DNA of 64,000 nt from Omphalotus guepiniiformis (Eukaryota; Basidiomycota; Agaricomycetes; Agaricales; Omphalotaceae), in NCBI GenBank assembly GCA_028554645.1, contig JAQOOI010000080.1, positions 1,054,001 to 1,118,000 on the forward strand, in the 5' to 3' direction. A program made the translations under genes and the position numbers. The notes under the pieces were generated by a model, which searched no databases, had not been told where the DNA came from, and was given only the letters and a program-made list of their open reading frames with translations. Of this stretch, positions 36,629 to 50,027 are shown piece by piece (the stretch's first letter is position 1; each line of letters begins with the position of its first letter).

Positions 36629-39600
36629 TCAGTCTCTCTTTAGCTCCCCGTTCTTCTCGTCCTCCAGGTACTGCCCAATGGCCAAGATGTCTTGTCCTGC
36701 GCGTCTCAAATAACCCGCAAGCACATTTCGATCCGCATGCGGCAGTAAATCTGCTAGTTTATCCACTTGACGCATGAACTCGGGATCTTGTTGTGCCTGA
36801 GAACGAGATTGAGGTTGGGCTTGCGAGTAATATTTAAACGGCGGGGAAGACAGCTTGGGGTTTGAAGGGGAAGAACCAGAAGAACTAAAGGCATGAGACG
36901 AATGGCCGATTGACGAGGAGGTAGAGACGATATTAACACTGTCTCCTGATGGAATGTTATACAGTGAGGGTCTCCGTCCGACCGTTGGGCCCATGCTCGC
37001 GCGGACACCTGATTGCCCCGGAAGTGGGCTCACCATGATCGTCTGCGAGCGGAGCATTCTATTAGGTGGAGCACGTGGCCCTCCTGGTACCGAAGGCGAA
37101 ACACTGTTGGACGTTCTCGTAGCCGAGGACGGCGATGCATTGACAGTACTTGGAGGTGTGATATTCTGATGGTGGTGATGATTTGAAGGAGGTGATTTCG
37201 TCAGTCTTCCCCCATTACTTGAAGCGGACGCCAATGGGGGAGGCAGCATGCTCTTGTCTTTCCTATTGACACTCGCCTTCCGTCCCAATGAGGCAAAGAA
37301 TCCTCCGGTTCTGGATGGCATCGAGGGTGCAAGAGATCTCAAGGGTGACGGTGGTGTTGAGGTACCATTACTTGCAGAAGAACGAGAAGATACTTTAGGA
37401 GGGTTTGCTCGTTGATTTGATATTGCTAGCGAGGGATATGGTAGTGGTGGCGGTCCAGTTGGTGGTGATATGTTCTGTGCTTCCTTGACAGTCAAATCCG
37501 TCGCGGAAGTTGCGTCGGGGCGACGAGGGAAGGTAGCTTCTGATATCACGGAAGAATGTGAAGTCTGACGGGGTTGAGTGGTAAAAGGTACCGTAGAAGG
37601 GCTTGATGGACCTAAAGAGACCGCCGATGACCGAGTGGGATTTGAACCTAGAAGGAACGCAAAGCTGAGTTTTGCTCGTGAACGAAGCCCAGAACAAAGC
37701 TAACCTCTAATTCTAGCCTCTGTAACCCAGTCCTCCAGCCCACAATCATACATATACAACTCGTTGATTTTTTGCGCGTACAACACACATCTCTCACTCG
37801 GACTCTTCTTTAATGTCACCTCCGAACAAAACATAGCCGGGGGACGCATAGACTTAATCCTAGCCGAACGGACAGCCTGCTGCGCATAGGCCTTGCGTGT
37901 AGGCGTCTGACCATGTGTATCCTCCCTGTCCATTCCGTGGCCAGCGTAAGCATTCATTTGAATCTCCCTTAACGGCATTACCGGTGATGTTACTGGTGAC
38001 ATCGATAGCGGCAACGCGGGAAGTGGGTGACTAGAAACAGAAGGCGATGGAGAGGTGCTCAACACTACTCCGACACCGCCCTCTCCACTGGAGCTAGAGC
38101 TGGACACTCTTGGGCTCCGGTCCTTGTCCCTACGCGAAACGCTCGATGCTCGGCCCAAGCTTCTCCCTGACGGTGACCTCGGCAGGCTCATCCTCTTCAG
38201 CCCGTTAGTGAGACTGTGCCTAAAGCTCTTTGGCGGGGGACTTGGAGCAATGCTTCGACCGCTGGCGCTGGTGTGCCGACTTGGACTGGCACCGCCGTCG
38301 TGCCCGTGGCTAGAAGGCGAACGGGAGCGGGACGATGAAGGGGAAAATGAGGTTGAGGGTGACACTCTGAGTCCTGATCCTTCTGCAGAATGTGTATATG
38401 AATGAGAGACATGAGCCCGCCGCGACAAGCCTTCATCCAAAGTATCTGCGGTACCTTCTTCTCTACTCACATTGACCCAGCCATCGTCAGGGATCAACGG
38501 GCTGCCTCTGGATTGCATACTACTCGAACCTCTTGACGGAAGATCTGATTCCCTAGGATGAGGGGTGCCATAAGAGGAAGTCGAAGATCCCGAGCCTGTG
38601 CCTAGCTCCGGAGCAAGATAAAAGGGTGGTTTGAGAGGATGCACCTCTGTAATCGGCGGGCCTTTGTCGTCAACCTGTCTGATTGTGGGAAGAGAAAGAT
38701 CGTCTCCTAAGTGATGATCAACCCTCCTCAGAGACGGTGGAATAACAGCATCTGACTCAGACAATGTAGTACTGCTTGTATCACCAGATGAAGGCGAGAA
38801 AGCCCCTTCACGTCGATGTATAGAACGCGTGGCTGACGTCGTGACTTCAGACGGGAGGGATTCTGGGGTCGAAACACTGTTAAGGGGGGGACTTGATTTG
38901 TTATTTGCGACGGATCGACGCGTCACAGGCACATACCTTGGAGTACCACCAATCCTGGATTCACTCTCACGATCCGAAGGTTGAGGTGACCTCGATCTGG
39001 ACCGAGAGGCAAGAGCCTTGGAAACGGAGGGAGGAAGTTGCAGAGCTTGTTTCACCGATTCTATATCCCCTCTTCGATGAGGACGTATAGGAGATGCGGA
39101 ACGAGCTGTGACGGGGTGAGAGGTTGAAGATGAAGGGGGAGGGGAATGTAGTCGAGGAGGACGAGGGGGTGGAGGAGCATGTACATCGATCGTGAAGGAG
39201 GCGCGGGGTGGAGGAGGGAGAGGGCCTGCAGTCGCGTGAACACCTGTAGATACACTGTCATTTGGATGCCACACAGTACAGAAAAAGAAAACAGACACAC
39301 CTGGTTGGTAGTTGAGGTATGAGGATGGCGCTTGTTTCGTCTCAGAGGCCATTGGGTAAATGTTGCTTGGGTTAATGTTCACAACAACAGGACTAGCAAC
39401 CGGAATATCTATCTGTTTCTCTGAACCAATTTCAGGAGTAAGGATCGTAATGGACTGGCCAGTAGACCTGCGCTTGATGGGAGGCCTGATAGGACTAGGA
39501 GATGGAGAGCGAGACTGAGGATGAATAAATATGGGTAGTCGAAGTGCGTTTTCTTGTACTGCTTCAAGGACTATAGGCGCACTAGAGGTGCCAATGATAC

Positions 39601-40140
39601 TGATATCGCGTGGAGAACTCTTCTTTGAAGCCTCAGACGCGGACCGAAAGTGACCCTTGGAGGAGTCTGGGATAGTGGTAGTGGTTGGAGGTGTAAGTTG
39701 TGTATAGGACTGGGGCGCAGCGTCCGGTGGGGCAACCAATGCGAGGCTGCCAATATCTATACCACGTCTCGACTTGACAGACGTCTCGACCACTGTGTCC
39801 ATTTCCACAATGGCTAGTCTGCGTCTGTCTGAACCACCTTCGGAAGGGTTACTCTGTCGTCTACGAGCGTTCTCGGGTTTACTTAGCTCTGAGTAGGCAC
39901 TGTGACTAGAATCGGAATAGTCAGAGCTTGAAGTTGAGCCACCCGAGAGCTGTCTATGAGGACGAGGTTGTGCACCGTCTGCTATAGGGGAGTGATAGTA
40001 AGAGAGTAGCTGTTCTGTATCAGACCTGGGAAGAAAGGGACCTAATTCACAAAGAAGTGAGCATTAAATGTGATAGGCACAAACATTGTTCACTTACGTT
40101 CGGACATCTCTGCCTCGCCTGAGCCATTTCGGTCGCTCAT
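36629..40140 (-). CDS. Large disordered protein with C-terminal CUE-like domain
   Basis: Starts MSDRNGSGEAEMSER, then PFLPRSDTEQLLSYYHSPIA across a clear intron (40096). Most of the ~1,050 residues are Ser/Pro/Arg-rich and disordered, with SP-dipeptides throughout that suit phosphorylation by proline-directed kinases. A conserved island lies before the intron near 37700: FCSEVTLKKSPSERCVLYAQ, then INELYMYDCGLEDWVTEARI. The last ~45 residues, FMRQVDKLADLLPHADRNVL and AGYLRRAGQDILAIGQYLED, look like a CUE-type ubiquitin-binding helix bundle, with Leu-Pro in the place of the usual MFP. An intron near 39245-39300 removes a hydrophobic stretch (SVFFFCTVW) that otherwise reads as open. Function is not known; a ubiquitin-linked regulator is inference. 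Confidence 0.75.
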
Positions 40141-43100
40141 TGAAGAGAACCAGGAAAGCCGAGCCACGTGCTTTTTATGTCATACAGTGAGTATCCTCCT
40201 GTATCCTCTCGTCTGTACTGCCTCCATCCTCTCTGCCATTTCAATTCATTCCTCTTGTCTCATCTCGCCACGTATCCTTCTTGCATCCTTCCTGTGATTC
40301 TCTCAGTTCTGTGCGGATCTGTATCCTACAGTATACATCTGCGCAATCAAATTACAAGATCTGTTCACGCTCTCAATTTATCCCCGAAGTGGCACAGGTA
40401 TGTATCACCGTTGCCGCCACTGAATTCGCTGCGCACCCGGGTATCGCATATACACTGACGGCTTAGACATCGCCGCTCAGGCTGAAGACGTTCTTTGAAA
40501 CACTGCACCTCGACACTGACAGCCTGTCGCCCTCACCTCGTAACTCCACGTCCGCTCGCAACGAGTGTTATTGCGCAGTACTCAAAAAATTTCGAAGTTC
40601 AAGTGCATCGATTTACCCGGGATTTACTACTATACTAGCCCACATGATTCATCTTTTTTCCAAAGATGGAGTCGCTAAGGGTAATGTAGTTCTGCTTTCA
40701 ACTCCCGCGCACGCGTATGGAAAATTTGGATCTGCACATGTACTTCAAGTTGATCTGTTTGGGTCTACATATGATTGATTGTATCCTTATGGACCATCTT
40801 ATCCGCAAATGCAACCTATCTATGCGTATTCAGTGCATCTCTTTTATCAGGTCAGGACAAGATATTTAGGCTTTATTGAGCGCAATCGCTGGATCGACTG
40901 GTCACTGGGATGTCGAAATTCCAACATAGAGTGCGAAGAGCCGGGGTACCACTCTTCTCAAGGAACATCCCCTAAGCACCCTCCGGAACTCTATAGAAGA
41001 CACAGTAATATCATTCCGCATGCGCGGTTGTTCGTGCGTGTCAGCCTGGACCGCGTTCAAAATCCAACGTGGCCCTCATTTGTGACCGATTAACCTGGAA
41101 GTAAACTCTGGTGAAGTCTGTTGATATCTACTTGAAGGTCATTCGCCACCGACTAGTAGGCGACTACTGCTTGGAAGTAATAACCCGATAAAGTATCATA
41201 GAGAGCGGCAAGTTAGCAACGGACGACTCAAGAGTTCATTTCACTGAATACTATGGTGATCAGAGAATTGCAACTTTTCGAGAATTGAATTTTATTATCT
41301 TCCACTTAAGTTTGATCCCTTAAGTAAGTACATAGGATTAATCTATTGTACTTAGAACCCTTAACTTGAATTTCTGGGATTTTATTGTGAGGATGGGCTG
41401 GTGTCGGGCAGTGGCCGAGGAGGATTCGAGAATTGCAATCGCTTTGGTCACTGGAGGTCACAGAAAGTCACCTACCGGCATAATCGGCCTCATGTCATAT
41501 TTAAACACCGACAACGGTCAGCCGTTGCCGCTCGCTGGTCCAGAACTTCAGCTTGATATTAGTCATCAGCGGAGTTAAAACCTATCACGCTTGTATCACG
41601 CTCGTACTTCCTCATTCATGGATTTGTCTGTATAACTTTTTCTACACTTCCTATCACCTTGAGACCTTGCATACATACTGATATGATATGACTGAGTAGA
41701 TATATAACTTTCTTTGAATGCACCGAAGGGTGTATTGACCTATTCCAGAGGTGGTCACACCAAAATGTCACGCTTCTTGTGCAGTATTTCGCATATTTCT
41801 CTCGATTTGCTTTCACCTCTCACAATCTGTTTTGATATTATGTATTCTATGCATGCAATATACCTTACAAAAAATTGACGAAGCATGGAAGTTGGTAGAT
41901 GTGGAAATAATCGCAAAGTTGCAATTCCCTGTGCATTGCAATTCTCTGATCACCATAGTATTTACGACGAAGAACGGCATAATTCCAGTTCAAGTGTCAC
42001 ATCATCAAATTTAGCCTTCCGTTGAAGGCTACCGAAAGCGGGACCTCGAGACTCAAGAGCTCTCATCAATAGAAATCGCATCTCTTTCAGTCGCATCAAA
42101 CGCGTAAATTCACAGACCGACACTGAACAGCCCCAATCAAATTGTCCGCAATGAATATATAGACCCGGCAAACGTAGATCGGAGGCACTGCCTTTGTCGC
42201 GATTTTGGCCCTCGACTTGACCGCGACTGCCATCGAAATCCGGATGGTACTTGGTAGAAATGCGGCCGATATCACCCACTAACACACAGCTTAAGTACAG
42301 TAAGTAAGCAAGCTCGTGATCATGCGACTGCTATTGGTGTAACCATAGAAGATTTGCAGCAGGAATGATAGTCTAAACATAACCTGGTATAGAGAACCGT
42401 ACATTCGGGCAGTAAGGAGACGTACTTGATTGACGTCTTTGATGTACGCACTGTTTTCTCTACACTAAAGTATCGATCCGAGAGCAACGATGAGATTGTC
42501 AAAGGTAGATTGAAGTATTGGCATCTCACATGTCGCTGTCTCGAATACGCAACACAGCGCCCTATTCATAAAGGCGTGGTCAGAGTCATTGCTCAACGCA
42601 CAGGAAAGACGGAAGTAACCTCGCAGAGCACCTCTTTACGATTTAAAGCTATACCCTGGGTGCCAGGACGATCGCGGTTGTACCCATAGACGGTTCAATA
42701 CGCTATTTTCGACATGCCCCAAGTCTCCTGTTGTAGAAATCGTGATCAGAGCAGCGCTTTTGAACCGTGACCCCATTCAGGTCTTATGACGCTGTTTGTA
42801 CATCGTACTTTGAGCCTACAGCTCGAAATTGCGAAGGAGAGAAACCTGGATACCAGGCTTGCAACTGGAGGAGAGAATCAGATCATGATCCATGTCACAT
42901 GCACTAAAATTTCGAAGAGATGAAATTTGAATGCTGTCTGAGTGTCATAAATATAAGGGTATATTTTACGGACGAAGAAATGAATAGCATACATAATAAG
43001 AGCAGCTTCGAAACAGCCTGCAACTCACTGGAATGCAAACATTGGTCATGTTGATGAATGATAATTCCAACAAAGTTCCTTCCTTTACGTAGAACGTCCA

Positions 43101-44188
43101 TTACGCCAGGTCGCGAACGGGAACTGTCGACAGCTTCATTAATAAGAACTTGCGCGGGGAAGAACAGGGAAGAACCTGGAAGAACGTATGTACATTGAAG
43201 TGGCCGCATAGAAGTAACTGCGATATCTGTAAACCACGACCATCAAAATGTAGTGGCGACCGCAGAACAGCATGCTATATAGCAGAAATAGTCCATAGTC
43301 CATCAGAAGGAGAAGCTTAGATACGGTTCCTTCCCTGACCGCAAATGCTCCTAGCAGCGAATAATGATTAGCGTAGACGGGCGACCAAGGTGGTACAGTG
43401 CAGAGCAACGACTAATTGGGAGCCGTAGAAACAGCCTAATCGGCCATGGGTGTCCATTGCATTACCCAGACCGGATGTGCTGTCCCATGTGCGAGACAAC
43501 TTCATTCGATGATCGACGCAGGCTTAATCTGGAGTTGAATCAAAACAGTGTGCTCTCTACAGTCCAAATATTCAGTATATTGAGCCAATACCTTCTGTAC
43601 ATGCCGTAGGTCGCTCCAAAGCAGACTCAAGTACATGAGCGCATACACGCTACATAACCCATTTCGCTCCAAAGCGCCGAATCAGATAGAAGGACGGGGA
43701 GAAAGCGCCGACGGCCATGAAGGGTGTCCATTGAGAAGCGACAGACTAAAGGACGAGCAAAGAGCTTAATGGGATGATAAGAAAAGGATAGATTCGAGAT
43801 AAAAATCAAGAAGAGAGGTGGAAATGAGTAAGCGAATGGAAGGAGATGAAATTTGTTGTTTGGGCTTTGGTTTGGACAGTGTTTTATTGTGTCTTCCACA
43901 ATTTGGACATTGTCGGTGCATGTTGAACCCAGTGGCTCCCGATACACGACCACAACATCTTCAACATCCACTCACCTTCTCCATCTCTCGTTCGTATCCT
44001 GCTCAATGATGTTCACAACCCTCTCCAGTTCGTTTTGCCATCGTAATTGTGGTCGGGGAGGCCCGTGCACACCCTGGGAATTCTTTGGGGCGTGATATAA
44101 GGTCTTTGGTTGATTCAACCGCTTTGTTGCACACCGCCATCCCTTCGCCAGCACCTTTTTCGTCTCTCGCATATTCCACTTCTCAATT
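40141..44188. other. Gene-poor island, 4.0 kb
   Basis: Left part (to about 40.6 kb) should be the promoter of the CUE-like gene; right part (from about 43.8 kb) the promoter of the forkhead gene. Between them no reading frame exceeds about 110 codons, none resembles a family I know, and stop codons are dense in all frames. Frames at 40779-41093, 41366-41578, 41962-42285 and 42426-42689 have no recognisable motif. A loosely repeated sequence (CGGCCATG..GGGTGTCCATTG) occurs at about 43441 and 43712. Candidate explanations are decayed transposable elements or lncRNA; I see no terminal repeats. Confidence 0.5.
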
Positions 44189-45522
<1,334 letters not shown>

Positions 45523-45836
45523 ATGCAGGGCGTCTTAGCTATTTAGGAATCGGTTTTGAACTTTTTCGTCGGCTTATGGCATGTGTACTTGTACCTTTGC
45601 TTTTTCTCCCCGTTGTATAACTAATCGTGAACACATTTCTTTGAATCTTATCTTTAGTAGTTCTTTCCACTGTAATGCGGTTGTGGAATGGAGTCAGTAT
45701 AGCCTGCTGTAGATTGAGTAGCAATAATACAATTAGTTCGTCGCTGCCGTGTAAATCGTTGATGTGCCACTGCACGTGAACCAATGCTTTTCGAGACTGC
45801 TCAGCTCAGTGCTCAAGTTGACTTAGGACACCCAAT
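45523..45836. other. Intergenic, 314 bases
   Basis: Forkhead 3' UTR and MED18 promoter in tandem. A CACGTG palindrome (about 45773-45778) is 60 bases upstream of the MED18 ATG and could be a bHLH site. Nothing else recognised. Confidence 0.5.
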
Positions 45837-46615
45837 ATGGCTACACAAGGTCATTCATATGAAGTAGCTCTCTTCGGCGAATTCTTCTCTCGAGACCTTA
45901 AGGCCATTCTAAACCGCATAACTTTACACAGCGAATCCTCGCATAGAATGCACACGCGTGAAATTGTGTTTGAACCCATGGACGGGCAACTGCAGAGAGA
46001 CATGGGCAATGAACCGGTCATATTAAGGGCCAAGAAGGAGTTGACGAGTACAGACGAAGGATGGTGAGTGTAATTGCTTGAGGTTAGTTTCATTGACGAA
46101 CTGTTCACTTACGATTGCTCGCGCAGGGTCTTGTATTCGTATTTGAAACCTGAATCTGTACGGGTTCATCCTGAGGCTACAGTTCGGCCTTGGGCGACTT
46201 GCCACGTCGTTGGAGACGCACTGAGTTTTGCTTGTGCTTTGGGGTACATGTAAGATCACATACCCTGTCTGGTCCGATCTTCTACTGATATCGTTGCAGT
46301 CGACGCTCACAGATATACAAACGAGGCTACTTATTCAGACGAGGAATGCTAGTTATACAAATGTTCCAGCAAGAGCAGGTAGGTCCTGTGTTCAATTGAT
46401 GTTGTTTATCGTGCTTAGAATGCTTTCATGAGGTCGATCCAAAAACGCAGCTGCCCATCCCAGCACACGCCGACACACTTTGGGAGGTGGAAGTCAAGAC
46501 TGCGGCTCCAATCAGAAACACGCAGGAGACACCTTTGAGCCAGAGCATTGAGGCGGTATTAGAGGTGCAACTGCTAATGAAAGGATTACTTGACCTCAGG
46601 AGACAAGATGTCTAA
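45837..46615 (+). CDS. MED18: Mediator complex subunit 18 (Srb5-type)
   Basis: Head-module subunit of Mediator, nuclear, bridging activators and RNA polymerase II. The start MATQGHSYEVALFGEFFSRD and ILNRITLHSESSHRMHTREI then VFEPMDGQL give the N-terminal strand pair of the MED18 barrel; later LYSYLKPESVRVHPEATVRP, CHVVGDALSFACALGY, RRSQIYKRGYLFRRGMLVIQ and MFQQEQ. The last exon gives VDPKTQLPIPAHADTLWEVE and VKTAAP, then SIEAVLEVQLLMKGLLDLRR. About 210 residues from four exons, as in other fungi. Introns near 46063-46127, 46241-46300 and 46378-46418. It is convergent with BCD1, with only 118 bases between stop codons. Confidence 0.82.
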
Positions 46616-46733
46616 ATGGATTTGAGCCTCGAAGGCTGGACCAAAGGAACCTGATTGAACGAGATGCATACTAGCGAGGAAGATAGGGAAAGCGTGACGA
46701 GCAATTGATTATTGCATGGAACACTTTAATAAT

Positions 46734-48284
46734 CTACTCTGCTTCCTCTAAATCCCCTTCTCCCCAATCCACCCTATCTTCATCCTCTTGTCCGTCTCCA
46801 TCCCATCCATCCTGTCCCTGCGCTTGGGCTTGTCTCATGAGCTCCATCAAGACCTTGGGATCCACTTCAAGTTCATCATCTGTATCACCTTCGTCCTCAG
46901 CAGAATCATCACTTTTGACATTCTGCTCTTCATGATCGCTTTCCTCATACCCATCGAGCAAAGCCAAACTACTCTTCTCCAAACCAGCCTCGTCTTCTGC
47001 CCCTTCGTCGCTTCCATATCCACCTAAGAGGCCCGAAATTGCTTTCTGCCCGGCCTTCATATCGATCTTTCTTCTCTTGGGTCTTCTTTCAAGTTCTTCG
47101 ATGTACTCGTCGTACGTCTTATTAATTGGAGGCTCTTCTTGGGCTCCTTGACGAAATGGCTGTGTCCTAACCTCTGCTTTGACCACGTCATCTGGCGACT
47201 TTGGATCGACAATTACTCCGTTGAACTCGCCACAGGGCCACACCTCTATTGTTGGATACTCAACGAACTGCATGCCATACAGGGCGGAAAGAAGAGGCTG
47301 GGTAGTTTCGATTCGGTAATAGGCTGATTTTGGACATGTAGCAGAGATCTCGAGGGGAGAAAGAGGTGCACGCATCAGGACATTGTAAGGGGGAAGTGCT
47401 GTTGGCTCTAAAGCGATGGCTTTTGATGGAACTTGAGAAGGGGAGGAAGGAGAGGAAGAGTTGGACTGGGGTAGGACAAGCGCAAGGAGCCATGGGGGCA
47501 AAAGACCAGTTTGCGCTTCAGTCTTTTCTTCTTTTTCCTTACCCTTGTCTTTTTCTCTAGTCTTTTCTCTTTTTGAAGCGATTTCTCGCACCTGATCTTG
47601 GATGATACTGAGCAGAGAATACATAAGGTTGTTGCGATGCGTCAATAATTTGAAAGACTGGACCCCCGGTTGTGAAGAAGCGTATTTTTTCGGCGGATGG
47701 AAGACGAGCTCAATCGTCAGTAACGCTGTCTGGGTTCTAAAACATAAATGCATATGCAGGGAATACATAGTAGAAAAGGATAAAGCATACCTGAAGTCCC
47801 AACTAGATTGATTATGTTTTCGCCTTTCCATTCCAACAGGAAGCAGGTCCATGGAAATATCTCTTAGTTCAAGCTGAGTTCTGAGTATTTCACGTTTTGT
47901 TTTGGGAGCGCCATGGGCAATTCGTCCTCTGTCTCGTCCTCTGCCGCGTAACGAGCTGCCTCTGCCTCTTCCACTCCCATTCGCGTTCCTATTCGCGTTT
48001 TGATATCCACCTTTTCCTATCTCGAGCCCCCATTCACCCACTTTACGACCCATCTCCTCCAAGTAAACATAATCATCCATCATTGTCCCCCAGCCGTAGT
48101 TCCGCAAATTCACGAAGGCGGCCTTGTTCCGCACGCCGGAGCAGTTGGTTGCAGATTTGTGGTGGGTCGAACAAGGAAGAGAGCATGTGCGAGTATGACA
48201 GCGGGGACAGGTGTATATCGCATCACAATTTTGGCAGACGGTGCAGAGTTTTCGCGCAGAAGAGGTCAAGGCAGTATCTGCCAT
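46734..48284 (-). CDS. BCD1: Box C/D snoRNP assembly protein BCD1 (HIT-type zinc finger)
   Basis: Nucleolar factor needed for stable box C/D snoRNAs. Starts MADTALTSSARKLCTVCQNC; the HIT finger is CTVCQNCDAIYTCPRCHTRT then CSLPCSTHHKSATNC, with the expected seven Cys and one His. Further: FVNLRNYGWGTMMDDYVYLE, a Gly/Arg patch SGRGRGSSLRGRGRDRGR and RTQLELRDISMDLLPVGMER. An intron (about 47732-47790) joins DFR to TQTALLTIELVFHPPKKYAS. Then LPPYNVLMRAPLSPLEISAT and VEYPTIEVWPCGEFNGVIVD form the conserved C-terminal fold, followed by RRPKRRKIDMKA and an acidic tail rich in Asp/Glu. The upstream GTG frame is not used because MADTAL is the first ATG. The RG patch is unusual for yeast Bcd1. Confidence 0.92.
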   Translation of the reverse strand: MADTALTSSARKLCTVCQNCDAIYTCPRCHTRTCSLPCSTHHKSATNCSGVRNKAAFVNLRNYGWGTMMDDYVYLEEMGRKVGEWGLEIGKGGYQNANRNANGSGRGRGSSLRGRGRDRGRIAHGAPKTKREILRTQLELRDISMDLLPVGMERRKHNQSSWDFRYALSFSTMYSLHMHLCFRTQTALLTIELVFHPPKKYASSQPGVQSFKLLTHRNNLMYSLLSIIQDQVREIASKREKTREKDKGKEKEEKTEAQTGLLPPWLLALVLPQSNSSSPSSPSQVPSKAIALEPTALPPYNVLMRAPLSPLEISATCPKSAYYRIETTQPLLSALYGMQFVEYPTIEVWPCGEFNGVIVDPKSPDDVVKAEVRTQPFRQGAQEEPPINKTYDEYIEELERRPKRRKIDMKAGQKAISGLLGGYGSDEGAEDEAGLEKSSLALLDGYEESDHEEQNVKSDDSAEDEGDTDDELEVDPKVLMELMRQAQAQGQDGWDGDGQEDEDRVDWGEGDLEEAE

Positions 48285-48618
48285 AGTCACAGTTGGGACG
48301 AAAACAGATTGCGGTGCGCGAATAAATTGACCGCTACAAAATACTCCGTCATTCACTTACATTTAGTTCAATTCATTAATTCGGTTTGAATTTACACTAT
48401 CCGTGATATGCTCAGCCTTGATTATTGTTCTTTTCTCTTTGGTGAGGGAAAATGTAGAGCGAGCATTCTGAGAGTTATATACAATCAAGGATGTGGGGTG
48501 CAATCAAAATGGATACAAGTGGCTATAGCTATAGAGCAATGCGTTAAAAGTGTATGTAGTGTGTCGGATATGAACATTGCAAGGATGAGATGGTCGAAAG
48601 CAAAATTAGAAACAGAAC
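48285..48618. other. Intergenic, 334 bases
   Basis: Promoter of BCD1 and 3' UTR of DRE2, both on the minus strand. A GTGGCTATAGCTATAGAGC palindromic stretch is near 48520. No gene seen. Confidence 0.5.
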
Positions 48619-49676
48619 TCAGATATCGTCCATACCAAAGTCAATTTCGACCTTCTCGCCTGGCTTGAACGCAGGGAGCCCTGTGAAGGGAAAGAAACAA
48701 AGATTTAGCAGTTGAACTATTAAAAGTGCAAGCTGTTCTCACCTAAATAAGGACAGCTCGCACATCTGAATGCATCTCCTAAGAAGCAGTTCCCACAGCT
48801 GCTAGTGGCCTTGGGAGCATTCCTCGCAGCCTGAACGATCCTGTCTCTCTCAATCTGCTCGACCTCTATCGCGCGCCCGTCCTGTGACCCGTCTAATAGA
48901 ACGACCTTGCTATTCCTCGCCTCCTCCGCCTCAAGCTCCGCCAATCCGCAAGTGCAGTTCTTGCACGCTCTCTTGCGGCGCGGCGCCGCAGGATTGGTGA
49001 TCGGCTCACAAGTCGGAACGGGGCGTGCTTTGTCTGACTCCGTGAGAAGGGCATCGGCATCTATGCTAGGCGTGCTCGGGGAGGAAAGTGTCCAAAGGGC
49101 CTTTTTCTTTGCCGGGTCAGTCTTTTTACGATTTAGTGGAATAGAAAGAGAGGCACTGGGAACGTGCGCTGGTTTTTGGGCAATGATAGTTCCAGAAGTA
49201 GTGGTGAGGAGGGTAAAACCTGCGAGAGTGAGTTCTGAGGGTAGCCTGGAAAGGAGGTCGGATGAAGAAGAAGACTTGTCCGAAAGATTGAGGAGGTGTA
49301 AGGTACCCAAAGAAGCCAACCCCTTCAATAGCTGAGGAAGAAGGGAGGATAAGTTTGGGAGTAACGAAAGATATTCGTTCGGAGTAAGTGTAACATAGAC
49401 TGCGTTGTAGGTAGATGGGCTTAACGTTGTCGCTGAGAGCACGGTTTCAGACGAGATCTTGGTAGACTATACTGGAAATTCACCTCCGTCAACAAGTCTG
49501 TCAAGCATCTGCCTCTCCACCTGTCTCGAGCTCTCTAGATCTGATATGAGCGCTTGGTATCTACCATCTTGAGCTGTCGATAGAGAGCCAATGGCTAAGG
49601 CTAGCCCTTTCGAGGGTGATGCAGTAGGAACAAAGGGGACCTCAGAAGCACGAGAGATGTCTACAGCTGGAGACAT
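48619..49676 (-). CDS. DRE2: Cytosolic Fe-S cluster assembly factor DRE2 (anamorsin/CIAPIN1)
   Basis: Accepts electrons from Tah18 for cytosolic Fe-S assembly and ribonucleotide-reductase cofactor building. Starts [20 protein letters not shown], with a divergent methyltransferase-like N-terminal domain ([36 protein letters not shown]). The diagnostic part is the C terminus: first cluster site CEPITN...[14 protein letters not shown] (Cys, then C-x2-C-x-C), then [19 protein letters not shown], the twin C-x2-C motif that binds the second cluster. It ends [19 protein letters not shown]. Three exons, about 330 residues. All eight Cys ligands are present, so it should be functional. It lies between BCD1 and STRIP, all three transcribed leftwards with separate promoters. 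Confidence 0.94.
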
Positions 49677-50027
49677 TTTTGTTTGAAAGATAAGGGTAAG
49701 ATGAGAAGAAGAATGGGGTGTTATAACAGCAACAATGTTGGCGGAGTGTCCGAAATTTTGTTAGCTGATTCGCTGAATGACTCATCAATTTCGCTTGTCG
49801 TCGGCCGCTTATAGCCTAAGGTCCTAGAATCCGATGCCCCACACTATTCGATGGGCCTGCAGGTCAAATCAGACATCTCTCACAGGCAATCACAGCGTTC
49901 GTAATCAGCAACGCAAGATTATTCATTTGCTTCAAAAATCATACAAAGGGTCAGTGACTCATCGAACTTCCAATACAGAATGATAACAGGCAGATGTCGA
50001 CATATTCCATCTACACACAAGGATATT
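49677..50027. other. Intergenic, 351 bases
   Basis: DRE2 promoter and 3' UTR of the STRIP gene. No gene, RNA or repeat recognised. Confidence 0.5.

Noticed and set aside
37630..37660. GGGATTTGAACCTA, resembling the complement of a tRNA B box
   Set aside because: No matching A box or cloverleaf around it, and it falls exactly at an exon start (SNPTRSSAV...) of the CUE-like gene.
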